Notes: a model not told the origin generated them from the sequence alone. 41,986 nt of DNA from Sporosarcina sp. NCCP-2222 (GCF_023168145.1 NZ_BQYK01000010.1:4772-46757); one strand, 5' to 3'. Shown: positions 1-8,168, counted from the first letter of the stretch. Numbers and translations are program-made.

Positions 1-446
1 TTACTTGCTACGATATCGAATTCCCGGAAATCGTCCGAATGGTGAAGGCTGCAGGTGCGGATGTTATTTTCTGTCCATCTTGTACAGATGACAGGCATGG
101 ATTCCATCGGGTGCGCTATACAAGTCACGCAAGGGCTATCGAAAACCAAGTCTATGTCGTACTGACTGGAACAGTAGGTTCCCTGCCGACCGTTGATTTA
201 ATGCGTGCAAATTTTGGCCAGGCCGCCATCATCACGCCAAACGACATTCCATTCCCTCCAAAAGGTCTTGCGGCGGAAGGGGAATTAAATAATGATATGC
301 TGGTGACAGCTGACTTGGATCTTTCCTTGTTATATGAAGTAAGGGAAAAAGGATCCGTCACAACATGGCGTGATCGCCGGACAGATCTGTATACCGATTG
401 GGGGACAAATGCATTGCGAGGTGCTGGCAACGATGTACCGCAGTGA
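1..446 (+). CDS. Carbon-nitrogen hydrolase (nitrilase superfamily), 3' part only
   Basis: The gene enters from outside the window; codons read in frame from base 3. The first visible residues, TCYDIEFPE, hold the nucleophilic cysteine (codon 6-8) in the CYD.EFPE context typical of nitrilase-superfamily amidases. About 147 residues remain, including the R.....H.RAIENQ.YV segment that follows the active site in this family. The N-terminal half with the catalytic Glu and Lys is outside the window. Family members hydrolyse C-N bonds of amides or carbamoyl compounds; the substrate cannot be told. The stop lies 14 bases inside the next reading frame, a GNAT acetyltransferase, so the two are translationally linked. 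Bacterial fusions of a GNAT domain with this hydrolase are known, which supports a joint role. Confidence 0.9.
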   Translation, partial: TCYDIEFPEIVRMVKAAGADVIFCPSCTDDRHGFHRVRYTSHARAIENQVYVVLTGTVGSLPTVDLMRANFGQAAIITPNDIPFPPKGLAAEGELNNDMLVTADLDLSLLYEVREKGSVTTWRDRRTDLYTDWGTNALRGAGNDVPQ

Positions 447-1104
447 CATTTTAGTCCCTGTCGAGGGGAGTTTTATCCCTGTTGTTGTACGGAATTATTC
501 GATGCAAGACTCAGATGCAATGATTCATTTGCAAAGCGAATGTTTTCCTCCGCCATTTCCCGAGGAGCTTTGGTGGAATCGTGATCAGCTCGCGCAACAT
601 GTCAGCCGTTTTCCAGAAGGAGCGGTTTGTGTTGAATATAATGGCAGGATTGTTGGATCCATTACAAGCCTTTTACTGTCTTTTGATAGTGATCATCCAG
701 ATCATACGTGGGAACAGGTAACAGACAATGGCTATATCCGTAACCATGATCCAAATGGAGATACATTATATATAGTGGATATTTGCATACATCCCGCTTT
801 TAGGAAAGCCGGACTGGGCCAAATTATGATGCAGGCCATGTACCAGCTCGTCGTTAAGCTTAATCTGAAGAGACTACTAGGCGGCGGTAGGATGCCGGGG
901 TACGGAAAATACGCCGAACAAATGACGCCAGAAGAATATACAGAACAAGTAGTGAACGGAACGTTGCGTGATCCGGTTCTCACCTTCTTGCTCAAATGTG
1001 GCAGAACGCCTCTGCGTGTTATGCAAAATTACTTGGAAGATGATGAATCACAAAATTACGCGCTCTTAATGGAATGGAAAAATCCGTTTTACTCAATAGA
1101 TTGA
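433..1104 (+). CDS. GNAT family N-acetyltransferase overlapping the hydrolase gene
   Basis: A 223-residue protein. The start is set at ATG 433 because GAGGTG (418-423) lies nine bases upstream; an in-frame GTG at 370 and ATG at 409 have poorer sites and deeper overlap. The acetyl-CoA pyrophosphate loop is RKAGLG (about residues 124-129), preceded by the beta strand LYIVDICIHP. The C-terminal 70 residues carry a GGGRMPGYGKY segment and look substrate-specific. The gene overlaps the hydrolase stop by 14 bases, a strong sign of translational coupling. GNATs transfer acetyl from acetyl-CoA to amines; the acceptor is unknown. The pair could make and break the same amide bond, but that is inference. 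Confidence 0.87.
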   Translation: MYRSDILVPVEGSFIPVVVRNYSMQDSDAMIHLQSECFPPPFPEELWWNRDQLAQHVSRFPEGAVCVEYNGRIVGSITSLLLSFDSDHPDHTWEQVTDNGYIRNHDPNGDTLYIVDICIHPAFRKAGLGQIMMQAMYQLVVKLNLKRLLGGGRMPGYGKYAEQMTPEEYTEQVVNGTLRDPVLTFLLKCGRTPLRVMQNYLEDDESQNYALLMEWKNPFYSID

Positions 1105-1124
1105 AAATAAGGGGATACTTGAAA

Positions 1125-1793
1125 ATGGAATTTACTAGAATCACGTCGATAGAAGATCCGTTGTTCGCCAAAATGCATACATTACTAGGTGAAGTTTTTC
1201 CGCCAGAGGAAGTGCTGGAATTTGACCTTTGGAAAGAGCCACTTGAAGATCCAGGCATCCGTGTCTTTGTCGCAGTCGAAGAGGGAGAAGTCGTCGGGGC
1301 TACCGAATATCGTTATTATCCACACTGGAATATTGCTATGACTGATTTTACGATTATCGGATCTTCTGGAAAAGGGATTGGTCGCTTTCTTGCAAAGCAA
1401 CGGGAAGAAGACTTGAAACGCCTAGCGAAGGAAAACGGCAAAGAACTATTCGGCATGTTTGCGGAAATCTATGATCCTTACGAACGAGAGGATTTTGATT
1501 TTGGTGGTATCATGGCGATGAATCCATACGTTCGTCGTGAAGTGCTTTCCCATTTGGGATACCAGCGCCTGGACTTCGACTATGTGCATCCTTCCTGGAA
1601 AAATGATGGGGAAGCAGTTGAAGGGCTAGATTTCTGTTTCATGCCACTAGAAGAATCAAATGAAATTCCAGCCACTCTAATTGTTGATTTCCTTACTGAC
1701 TATTACTCTGTCTTATCAAATAAGCCAGAGAGATGGATTCAGATGATTGAAGGGCTGAAAAACAAGGATACCGTCCGTTTGTTGCCTTTATAA
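1125..1793 (+). CDS. GNAT family N-acetyltransferase
   Basis: A 222-residue protein. ATG 1125 was chosen over an in-frame upstream start at 1074 because AAGGGG (1109-1114) precedes it by ten bases and it then lies just after the previous stop. A GNAT-like core is seen: FVAVEEGEVVGATEY (strand 2-3), then a short TDFTIIGSSGKGIGRFLA segment where the loop SSGKGIG replaces the usual Q/RxxGxG/A. The C-terminus continues about 90 residues beyond the core. It is the last gene of the hydrolase-GNAT-GNAT unit and is followed directly by a strong terminator. The substrate is unknown, and the weak A motif means family assignment rests on overall pattern. Confidence 0.8.
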   Translation: MEFTRITSIEDPLFAKMHTLLGEVFPPEEVLEFDLWKEPLEDPGIRVFVAVEEGEVVGATEYRYYPHWNIAMTDFTIIGSSGKGIGRFLAKQREEDLKRLAKENGKELFGMFAEIYDPYEREDFDFGGIMAMNPYVRREVLSHLGYQRLDFDYVHPSWKNDGEAVEGLDFCFMPLEESNEIPATLIVDFLTDYYSVLSNKPERWIQMIEGLKNKDTVRLLPL

Positions 1794-1798
1794 TTGTA

Positions 1799-1838
1799 AT
1801 AGCCCCCGAGCTTCACGGTTCGGGGGCTATTTTATTTT
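1799..1838 (+). terminator. Rho-independent terminator after the GNAT genes
   Basis: The 11-base arms ATAGCCCCCGA and TCGGGGGCTAT enclose a ten-base loop and are followed by TTTATTTT. It starts five bases after the GNAT stop codon. Confidence 0.93.
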
Positions 1839-2197
1839 AAAGAGCGACTGCAACACCTTAAGGTAAACAGACAAGGTTGCTAAACTGACGGCAGAAGGAA
1901 CACTCTCTTCGATAGAGACCAATTTCTCCACTGATACCGACGGAAATATTCAATTACATCAATGCAGACTCAACTGTAATGCCTTTGACTGAGCGGATCG
2001 TTTAGGACCCTGAACAGCTTGTTCTGCCAGCTTTGAGAATTCACGTAGACTACGGGAATTTACAGCAGTCTGATATTCAGTAAATAAACTGAATCATGAC
2101 ATCCCTGTGAACATTCGTTCCGCTGTGGTTAATCTATGATAAACTGAATTTAGCTGATTTTTTCAGAAATGAACAAACCTCGAGGAGTTGTTAGGAA
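1839..2197. other. Intergenic region with a possible decayed reading frame
   Basis: There is no intact gene in these 359 bases. On the minus strand one frame (about 2093 down to 1839) is open except for TGA codons at 1961-1959 and 1952-1950. It reads like protein: pieces such as SLREFSKLAEQAVQGPKRSA and SVEKLVSIEESVPSAVSLAT. This could be a broken gene fragment or an interspersed repeat. I do not recognise its family. At 2075-2094 there is a perfect inverted repeat, ATTCAGT-6-ACTGAAT, about 100 bases before the next gene. It could be an operator, or a weak hairpin. Confidence 0.4.
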
Positions 2198-2746
2198 ATG
2201 AAATCATATACCGGAGGAGAATCCTTTAGAAAACGCAATTATAAGCCGCTGATCATTGGCATCTCCGTTGTTTTAATCGGAGCGATCGGTCTCTTGTCCC
2301 GTCTTCCGGGCGTCGAGGATTTTCAAGCTTTTGATGTAACCATATTGCCTTTATTAAATGCGATTTTTAATTCGTTTACGTTTCTCTTTCTAGTGGCGGC
2401 ACTGGTAGCAATCAAAAAAAGGAATATTAACGTCCACCAGCGTTTTATTAACGCTGCGCTAGTCACTACTTCTCTGTTTCTTGTTACATATGTAGCGTTC
2501 CATTACTTATCGCCTTCTACACCGTATGGGGGGGAAGGGGTTCTGGCGGGCATCTACTATTTCGTCCTCATTACCCATATCGTGCTGGCTGCTGTCATCG
2601 TTCCACTCGTCTTGACAACTGTAACCCGTGCATGGAACCGTGAGCACGACAGGCACCGGAAAATTGCAAGGTGGACTATGCCTTTATGGCTCTATGTCAG
2701 TTTCACAGGCGTCCTCGTTTATATTTTAATCTCACCATACTATTAA
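2198..2746 (+). CDS. DUF420 membrane protein, YozB/CtaM-like
   Basis: A 182-residue integral membrane protein with about five hydrophobic helices (near residues 18-36, 49-68, 84-103, 118-140, 160-179). The pattern VHQRFINAALVTTSLFLVTY, FHY, YYFVLITHIVLA and RHRKIARWTMPLWLYVSFTG is that of DUF420 proteins. Conserved histidines (VHQR, FHY, THI, DRHR) are present. In Staphylococcus aureus the family member CtaM is needed to assemble cytochrome aa3 oxidase; the B. subtilis relative is YozB. A role in haem-copper oxidase maturation is inferred from this. CGAGGAG sits upstream of the ATG. It is monocistronic and ends at a bidirectional terminator shared with the stress gene on the other strand. Confidence 0.88.
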   Translation: MKSYTGGESFRKRNYKPLIIGISVVLIGAIGLLSRLPGVEDFQAFDVTILPLLNAIFNSFTFLFLVAALVAIKKRNINVHQRFINAALVTTSLFLVTYVAFHYLSPSTPYGGEGVLAGIYYFVLITHIVLAAVIVPLVLTTVTRAWNREHDRHRKIARWTMPLWLYVSFTGVLVYILISPYY

Positions 2747-2752
2747 TAAAAG

Positions 2753-2787
2753 AAAAAGGGTTCTCCGGAAATGGAGAACCCTTTTTC
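2753..2787. terminator. Bidirectional terminator between convergent genes
   Basis: Perfect 14-base arms AAAAAGGGTTCTCC and GGAGAACCCTTTTT surround a six-base loop. T-runs are present on both strands, serving the DUF420 gene and the convergent YflT-type gene. Confidence 0.93.
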
Positions 2788-2794
2788 ATATTAT

Positions 2795-3277
2795 TTATAC
2801 AAGTGGGCGATCTGGATATTCAGCGCGGTGATCAAAATCAGTGTATTCTCCATCAACGAGAACTAGGATTTTTCCTTCATCGAAATACTGGTTGTATCTC
2901 TCTGCCTCGTCTTCAGGAATGCCCATTCCAATTAATGCGCCGGCAAGTCCGCCGACACCAGCGCCGGCTGCCGCTCCGGTAATTCCGGCAACAATCGGGC
3001 CAGCCGCGATGATCGGGCCGACACCTGGAATGGCGAGAGCTCCGATTCCGGCAAGGACACCGCCAAGACCGCCAAGGACTCCACCTGTCGCAGCGCCTGT
3101 TGCGGCACCGTCAGCAGCGTGTGTACCTGTCTCTTCCTCAATATAATCTACTTGCTGCTCGTTTTTGCTGATGATTGAAATATCATTAGAATTGTAACCT
3201 TGTCGCTTTAAATCCTCGATTGCTGCAACTGCTTCCGCTTCCGTATTATAATAACCAACTACACGTCTTTGTACCAT
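2795..3277 (-). CDS. General stress protein, YflT/GSP17M-like
   Basis: A 160-residue protein. The N-terminal 45 residues (VVGYYNTEAEAVAAIEDLKRQGY...DISIISK) match the YflT-type fold of heat-induced general stress proteins: a strand, a helix and a strand. A Gly/Ala-rich hydrophobic centre (about residues 58-118) follows, resembling a glycine-zipper membrane segment. The tail (EDEAERYNQYFDEGKILVLVDG) closes the protein. AGGAGG lies nine bases before the ATG. The promoter upstream fits sigma-B very well, which agrees with the family's known membership of the general stress regulon. The biochemical function of these proteins is not known. Confidence 0.88.
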   Translation of the reverse strand: MVQRRVVGYYNTEAEAVAAIEDLKRQGYNSNDISIISKNEQQVDYIEEETGTHAADGAATGAATGGVLGGLGGVLAGIGALAIPGVGPIIAAGPIVAGITGAAAGAGVGGLAGALIGMGIPEDEAERYNQYFDEGKILVLVDGEYTDFDHRAEYPDRPLV

Positions 3278-3325
3278 AACTATACGCCTCCTGGTTTATT
3301 AAAAGTTTATCGAGCTGACAATAAA

Positions 3326-3350
3326 ATACCCCGCATGACAAAACTGAAAC
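3326..3350 (-). promoter_or_regulatory. Sigma-B-type promoter of the YflT-like gene
   Basis: On the minus strand the sequence reads GTTTCA, 13 bases, GGGTAT. Against the sigma-B consensus GTTTAA-N12-15-GGGWAT this is 5 of 6 and 6 of 6 with normal spacing. It lies about 50 bases before the start codon. Confidence 0.8.
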
Positions 3351-3401
3351 ATTACACAATGATTACAAGCTTGTCGAACTATGTGACAGTTTGGTATCCC
3401 G

Positions 3402-3427
3402 GTGTCAGGCAAGCTGTAAATGGGTAC
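3402..3427 (+). promoter_or_regulatory. Possible weak sigma-B-like promoter of the DUF421 gene
   Basis: GTGTCA, 14 bases, GGGTAC: 4 of 6 and 5 of 6 matches to sigma-B elements, 33 bases before the ATG at 3461. It is suggestive only because the neighbouring divergent gene has a much better sigma-B promoter. Confidence 0.3.
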
Positions 3428-3460
3428 CTATTTTACAAGGAAGAATAGGAGGTTTTTCTG

Positions 3461-4129
3461 ATGGATTATGTGATTAATGGATTGAAGCTAGTTACCGGTT
3501 TAATTGCTTTCATGATTGTCATTCGGGCGCTTGGAAAAAAACATTTAGCTGAAATGACTCCTTATGACATGATCTATTTGTTGATGTTCGGCGGGATTTT
3601 GGAAGAGACCTTATATAATCCAAAGATTTCAATTTGGCAATTTCTTTTCTCATTAGGTGTGTGGGTTGCAGCGATTTATGTGATTGAAAAACTTGTGACA
3701 AAATCCAATAAGGTCCGAGCATTATTAAAAGGGGAGCCTGATCATCTCATTGTTGATGGTGAAATCAATTTGCACTTAATGAACAAAAATCAATTAGAGA
3801 TGGAACAGTTGCGCACAATGCTTCGGCAGCAAGGCATATTTTCCTTACGAGAGGTGAAAGATCTCTTTCTTGAACCAGGCGGAGATATTTCAATAAATCA
3901 ATACGCGAAATATAAACCTGTTACTTGTGGGGACTTGGATATAAACAAAAGAGAAGACTCTCCAAGTGTGCTGCTCATTGATGAAGGACAAATTCAGCAG
4001 GAGGTCTTGCATGCTATTGGAAAAACTGAATTGTGGCTTCGTCAAGAATTGACACGAGAAGGTTTTTCCGATCCGCATGATGTCATCTATTGCGAATGGT
4101 CGAAATCGGACGGATTCTTCATCAAATAA
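3461..4129 (+). CDS. DUF421 membrane protein (YetF/YrbG/YdfR family)
   Basis: A 222-residue protein: three N-terminal membrane segments (about residues 4-22, 36-52, 58-76), then a soluble domain. Family features are seen: VIRALGKKHLAEMTPYDMIYLLMFG at the N-terminus, then KVRALLKGEPDHLIVDGEI, the helix LEMEQLRTMLRQQGIFSLREVKDLFLEPGGDISI, and a final QQEVLHAIGKTELWLRQEL segment. TAGGAGG precedes the ATG. The role of the family is unsettled; several B. subtilis members are linked to stress or spores. It is transcribed away from the YflT gene and ends at its own terminator. Confidence 0.87.
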   Translation: MDYVINGLKLVTGLIAFMIVIRALGKKHLAEMTPYDMIYLLMFGGILEETLYNPKISIWQFLFSLGVWVAAIYVIEKLVTKSNKVRALLKGEPDHLIVDGEINLHLMNKNQLEMEQLRTMLRQQGIFSLREVKDLFLEPGGDISINQYAKYKPVTCGDLDINKREDSPSVLLIDEGQIQQEVLHAIGKTELWLRQELTREGFSDPHDVIYCEWSKSDGFFIK

Positions 4130-4144
4130 CATAATTTGAATAGG

Positions 4145-4183
4145 ATAGAGAATTCGATAGTGGAGAATTCTCTATTTTTATTT
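4145..4183 (+). terminator. Terminator after the DUF421 gene
   Basis: Arms ATAGAGAATTC and GAATTCTCTAT with a nine-base loop, then TTTTTATTT. The last T bases overlap the -35 box of the next gene. Confidence 0.9.
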
Positions 4184-4210
4184 GGCAATATCATTTCATC
4201 TTGTTATACT
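4182..4210 (+). promoter_or_regulatory. Sigma-A promoter of the hydrolase lipoprotein gene
   Basis: TTGGCA, 17 bases, TATACT: 5 of 6 at each box with ideal spacing. The -10 box ends 27 bases before the start codon. Confidence 0.75.
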
Positions 4211-4237
4211 TAATATATAACAAAAGAGGTGGTATGA

Positions 4238-5521
4238 ATGAGAAGAAGATATTTGGCATTCCTGCTGGTCGCTTTTGCCTTGGTGGCATTGACTGCATGC
4301 GGAAATGAAAAAGGAACGGAAAAGCTAAAGGAGGGAGATGGCGATTTGAGTGAAATTGAAGGGATCTGGGACGGGGCGATTGATGTAGCTGGCCAAACGT
4401 TGCCGATTACTATAACCATAGATGGAACAGGTGGGCAAATCAGCATTCCTGCACAAGGTTTATATGATTACAAGTTATCAAAAGTAGAGCGTAAGGATTC
4501 TGAGTTAACGATGGAGATGACCTTGCAGGGGCAAAAAATGGAGTTCCAGGGCGTACAAGACGAAGCTGGATTTGCCGGAACATTTACGCAGGCCGGGCAA
4601 GAGTTCCCTTTCCAATTGAAGCTTCGAGGACCAGAACTTGGCCAGCGGATTGATGTGGATGTGAAAGGTGGGACAATGTCAGCCTTGCTAGTTGAACCAA
4701 TAGGGGAAGGGCCATTTCCCGTCATGATCATCATTGCCGGTTCTGGACCAACTGACAAAGACGGTAATTCCGAGGTGATGGCAGGGAACAACGACAGTCT
4801 TAAAATGGTAGCCCAATCATTAGCAGATCAAGGCATTGCCTCTATTCGTTTTGATAAACGCGGTATCGGGGATAATCGTTCACTCGTGACAAAAGAAGAG
4901 GACATTCGTTTGGATGATTTTATTGAGGATGCTACAGCTTTCGCTGATTGGGCGAAAAAAGATAGCCGTTTTAATAAAGTCGGCATCATCGGCCATAGTG
5001 AAGGTTCTCTGGTCGGCATGGTGGCTGCTAAGAAAGCAGATGCCGATCTATTCGTCTCCTTGGCTGGCATAGGAAGGCCGATGGACGCCGTGTTGAAAGA
5101 GCAGTTGAAAGAAGCATTGCCGGATGAATTGCAACAGCAGGCGTTTGATATTTTAGATCAATTGAAAGCGGGCCATGCGGTGAAGGATGTTCCTCAAGAA
5201 TTAAATGCGGTATTCAGGCCATCAGTCCAACCATATATGATGTCGATGATGGCTTATGACCCAGTTGATTCGTTGAAACAGCTTTCTATTCCAGTACTCG
5301 TCATCAATGGTGACCGTGATTTGCAAGTTGTTCCCGCAGACGCGGAAGCCTTACATCAAGCAAAACCAGAGTCTAAGATGGTTATCGTGCCGAATATGAA
5401 CCATGTATTAAAAGATTCATCAGAAAACCGGGAAGAAAACATCGCGACCTACACGAATCCTGATTTGCCATTAGCAAAAGGTTTAATGGAAGCGGTTGTT
5501 CCATTTATTCAAGAGAACTAA
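4238..5521 (+). CDS. Alpha/beta-hydrolase lipoprotein
   Basis: A 427-residue exported lipoprotein. The signal peptide ends in the lipobox LTAC (Cys21), so the mature protein should be anchored on the outer face of the membrane. Residues 36-125 form a beta-rich domain (IWDGAIDVAGQTLPITITI ... FAGTFTQAGQEFPFQL) seen in some secreted hydrolases. The hydrolase domain follows. It has an oxyanion-region GSGPTDKDGN, the FDKRGIGDN segment, the nucleophile elbow GHSEG (Ser254), the likely acid in GDRD (Asp359) and the likely catalytic His in NMNHVLKD (His389). An esterase or peptidase-like activity is likely; the substrate is unknown. It is a single gene with its own promoter and terminator. Confidence 0.9.
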   Translation: MRRRYLAFLLVAFALVALTACGNEKGTEKLKEGDGDLSEIEGIWDGAIDVAGQTLPITITIDGTGGQISIPAQGLYDYKLSKVERKDSELTMEMTLQGQKMEFQGVQDEAGFAGTFTQAGQEFPFQLKLRGPELGQRIDVDVKGGTMSALLVEPIGEGPFPVMIIIAGSGPTDKDGNSEVMAGNNDSLKMVAQSLADQGIASIRFDKRGIGDNRSLVTKEEDIRLDDFIEDATAFADWAKKDSRFNKVGIIGHSEGSLVGMVAAKKADADLFVSLAGIGRPMDAVLKEQLKEALPDELQQQAFDILDQLKAGHAVKDVPQELNAVFRPSVQPYMMSMMAYDPVDSLKQLSIPVLVINGDRDLQVVPADAEALHQAKPESKMVIVPNMNHVLKDSSENREENIATYTNPDLPLAKGLMEAVVPFIQEN

Positions 5522-5528
5522 AAGATGG

Positions 5529-5570
5529 GTTGCCCTTTCGTCTTTCAAAAGAGACAGGGGCAACTTTTTT
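5529..5570 (+). terminator. Terminator after the hydrolase lipoprotein gene
   Basis: Outer arms GTTGCCC and GGGCAAC, an inner GTCT/AGAC pairing, then TTTTTT. Confidence 0.88.
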
Positions 5571-5688
5571 GCTTGTAGAGGAATAAATAGCATGGATTAT
5601 ATTGAAAAATTGTTGTAATCAATGATTGGCAAAGAACGTGGTATACTGTAAAACGGAATTATTAGTTAGTACGGAATGAGGTGATGGA

Positions 5689-6984
5689 ATGAAACATATA
5701 GCAGGCGGATTACAATGGGCCGTCTTTCTGATTGCCTCATCGATCGCAGCACCTATTGCGATTGGTCATGTCTTCGGAATGGATGCGGCGGAGACAGCCC
5801 TTTTCATCCAAAGAACTATGTTTGTCCTGGGCTTGGCTTGTATTGTACAAGCTGTCGTTGGCCATCGGATGCCGATTAATGAAGGACCGGCCGGCTTATG
5901 GTGGGGGATTTTTGTCGTCTATGCAGGGATGGTCGGCGTGTTGTATGCAACAAAGGAAGATGCATTGCAGACGTTGCAGAGCGGGATGATTTATAGTGGC
6001 GTATTATTCATTCTGCTTGCGGTCTTAGGACTAGTCGGCAAGATGAAAAAACTGTTTACCCCGGCAGTCACCTTTACTTATTTAATGCTGCTGATCTTGC
6101 AGTTAAGCGGGACATTTGTCAAGGGGATGCTAGGTATCGAAAACGCAGGAGATGCAATTGATATCCGGGTCGTATGTGGCAGTATCATCATAGTCATCCT
6201 TATGTTTATCATGATGAATCACAAAGTGGGCTGGATTTCCCGCTATTCTGTTTTGCTTGCGATTTTAATTGGTTGGCTGCTATTTTTAGCTATTGGGAAA
6301 GCCCCGGCTATTTCAGCGCTTTCCGAAAAAGTGATCGACTTTCCTGACATTCTTGTATATGGGAAGCCTGTGTGGGATGGCGGAATGGCAGTAACTGCAC
6401 TTTTCATAACATTGTTATTGATTGCAAACATGATGGCTTCCATACGGGTAATGGAAAACCTTTTAAAGCAGTCGTTTTCGATTGAAACGAAGGATCGTGT
6501 GAGGCAAGGTTCGATTGCATCAGGCATCAATCATATGCTGGCTGGTTTGTTTTCAGCTATTGGCCCCGTGCCGATATCCGGTTCAGCAGGTTTCGTCGGA
6601 GCGACTCGGATGGCCTCATTAAAACCTTTTATTATTGGCAGTGGAATTATCGTTGTGATGACCTTGTTTCCTGCCGTAATGGCAACGTTCGCAGCATTGC
6701 CTGCACCGGTTGCTTATGCGGTAACCTTCGCCATCTTTTCAAAAATGGTAGAAATGGCATTCCATGAACTCTCGGCCGATCCACATCAGCAACAAGCCTA
6801 TAAAGTGGTAGCGATCGGTCTGATGCTTGGTGTTGGACTGATGTTCGTTCCAAGTGACAGCTTTGCGAAACTTCCAGGGCTTGTTGCCGCCATTCTATCC
6901 AATGGGTTGATTACGGGCACCATAACAGCAGTCGTCATTGAACAATTTCTCATATGGAAAAACCGAAGAGCCGATCGGATTTAA
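5689..6984 (+). CDS. Purine/pyrimidine permease (NCS2/NAT family, YwdJ-like)
   Basis: A 431-residue polytopic protein with about 12-14 membrane segments. The family pattern is present: AGGLQWAVFLIASSIAAPIAIG at the N-terminus, an NEGPAGLWWG stretch, and the conserved substrate-site region GINHMLAGLFSAIGPVPISGSAGFVGATR near residues 281-309. NCS2 proteins are proton- or sodium-coupled importers of uracil, xanthine or related bases. The relation to B. subtilis YwdJ is a judgement from overall pattern, and the substrate is not settled. GAGGTG lies seven bases before the ATG. I see no purine riboswitch or PurR box upstream. A TATACT at 5641-5646 may be its -10 box, but the -35 is poor. Confidence 0.85.
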   Translation: MKHIAGGLQWAVFLIASSIAAPIAIGHVFGMDAAETALFIQRTMFVLGLACIVQAVVGHRMPINEGPAGLWWGIFVVYAGMVGVLYATKEDALQTLQSGMIYSGVLFILLAVLGLVGKMKKLFTPAVTFTYLMLLILQLSGTFVKGMLGIENAGDAIDIRVVCGSIIIVILMFIMMNHKVGWISRYSVLLAILIGWLLFLAIGKAPAISALSEKVIDFPDILVYGKPVWDGGMAVTALFITLLLIANMMASIRVMENLLKQSFSIETKDRVRQGSIASGINHMLAGLFSAIGPVPISGSAGFVGATRMASLKPFIIGSGIIVVMTLFPAVMATFAALPAPVAYAVTFAIFSKMVEMAFHELSADPHQQQAYKVVAIGLMLGVGLMFVPSDSFAKLPGLVAAILSNGLITGTITAVVIEQFLIWKNRRADRI

Positions 6985-7005
6985 ACAATTAATAATACAA
7001 AAGAA

Positions 7006-7047
7006 AGCGCAATTTCGTTAGGGGAGTAACGAAATTGCGCTCTTTTT
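7006..7047. terminator. Bidirectional terminator between permease and mnmH
   Basis: Perfect 15-base arms AGCGCAATTTCGTTA and TAACGAAATTGCGCT with a six-base loop. CTTTTT follows on the plus strand and TTCTTTT on the minus strand. Confidence 0.95.
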
Positions 7048-7093
7048 ATGGTTTGGTTGGAAACATGAATCATCTTGAAAGGGAATCTGATGT

Positions 7094-8140
7094 TTATCTA
7101 GTGACCGAAGCGATTGCCGATTCATAGATTTCTGCCACTTTTGTAAGTGCCTCCTCTGTGTCGGCAGCATGTACAACGATCGCTTCGCCTGGTTTTGTAA
7201 ATGCAGAATGCTCATAGCGAGGATCATAGTAATTCAGCAGCAACAGTTCAACCGCTTTTTTAAATTCCTCATTCGCTAAATGAGCTTCGATCTCGACCGC
7301 TAGAGCCGGCTTGACTCTTTTCTTGATCAATTGGAAAGCATCGAGAAACTGGTCCGGTGAGTTCCAAGGCTCGTAATCGTCTAAAATGTTCTGCACCCGC
7401 TGTTCAATCGGCAAGTGGATGATGACATGCCGGCCGTTTTCTTTTTTGTTGAACAGGAAAGGAGGGAGAAGCACTTTTCCAATCCGTTTACTTTCTCCTT
7501 CTATTAAGACAAAGCGTTTGTCCCTTAGCTTTTTCATTTCATGAACGAGGAGTGAGTCGAATTTCTTTTGATTGTTCGGCTGCAGTCCGATTTGGCCAAA
7601 AATGGAGCCGCGGTGTCCCGCCAGTTGTTCGATGTCGAGAATCGGCAGTCCTTGTTTATCCAGCTGTCGGAGTATCGTTGTTTTGCCGGTGCCTGTATAG
7701 CCGTCGAGAACGATGAATTCGGGCGGAAAATCCTCTTTCTCTAGTTCTTTTACAATCCATTGGCGGTAGGTACGAATCCCTCCGCTCAGCCGGTTCACAT
7801 GGATGCCCATCAATTCCAAAACAGTAGCAGCCGTTTTACTTCGCATGCCGCCTCGCCAGCAGAATACTGTTGTGGGCCCGTCGATTTCTTTAAATGCTTT
7901 AATAAAAGAAGGGAGTTTTTGTGAAAATATTTCCAATCCGCGCTCTTTTGCTGCTTCAGGGCTCACTTGTTTATAAAGCGTGCCAATTTCAGCACGTTCC
8001 TCGTCGTTAAAAACAGGAATGTTTAGGCTTCCAGGGATTGTTGCTTCTTCGTACTCTTTCGGAGAGCGAACATCGACGGTCGTTATTCGCTCATGTTGTT
8101 GCATTTCCATTAAATCTTCTAACGAAATATCTCGTATCAT
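7094..8140 (-). CDS. mnmH: tRNA 2-selenouridine synthase
   Basis: A 348-residue protein with the two-domain MnmH (SelU/YbbB) layout. The N-terminal rhodanese domain holds the catalytic loop CWRGGMRS (Cys94). A P-loop domain follows with Walker A GYTGTGKT (residues 147-154) and the conserved AGHRGSIFG motif near residue 174. The enzyme replaces sulfur in 2-thiouridine at the wobble base (position 34) of certain tRNAs with selenium, using selenophosphate, by way of a geranylated intermediate. AAAGGTGA precedes the start. The selenophosphate synthetase gene lies immediately upstream (28-base gap), so the two form a minimal supply-and-use operon. Confidence 0.96.
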   Translation of the reverse strand: MIRDISLEDLMEMQQHERITTVDVRSPKEYEEATIPGSLNIPVFNDEERAEIGTLYKQVSPEAAKERGLEIFSQKLPSFIKAFKEIDGPTTVFCWRGGMRSKTAATVLELMGIHVNRLSGGIRTYRQWIVKELEKEDFPPEFIVLDGYTGTGKTTILRQLDKQGLPILDIEQLAGHRGSIFGQIGLQPNNQKKFDSLLVHEMKKLRDKRFVLIEGESKRIGKVLLPPFLFNKKENGRHVIIHLPIEQRVQNILDDYEPWNSPDQFLDAFQLIKKRVKPALAVEIEAHLANEEFKKAVELLLLNYYDPRYEHSAFTKPGEAIVVHAADTEEALTKVAEIYESAIASVTR

Positions 8141-8168
8141 TATTGTTCACCTTTCACTTCGCATAACC

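Noticed and set aside
2841..3146. Plus-strand frames across the YflT-like gene
   Set aside because: They are Pro/Ala-rich translations of the Gly/Ala-rich minus-strand gene, without ribosome sites.
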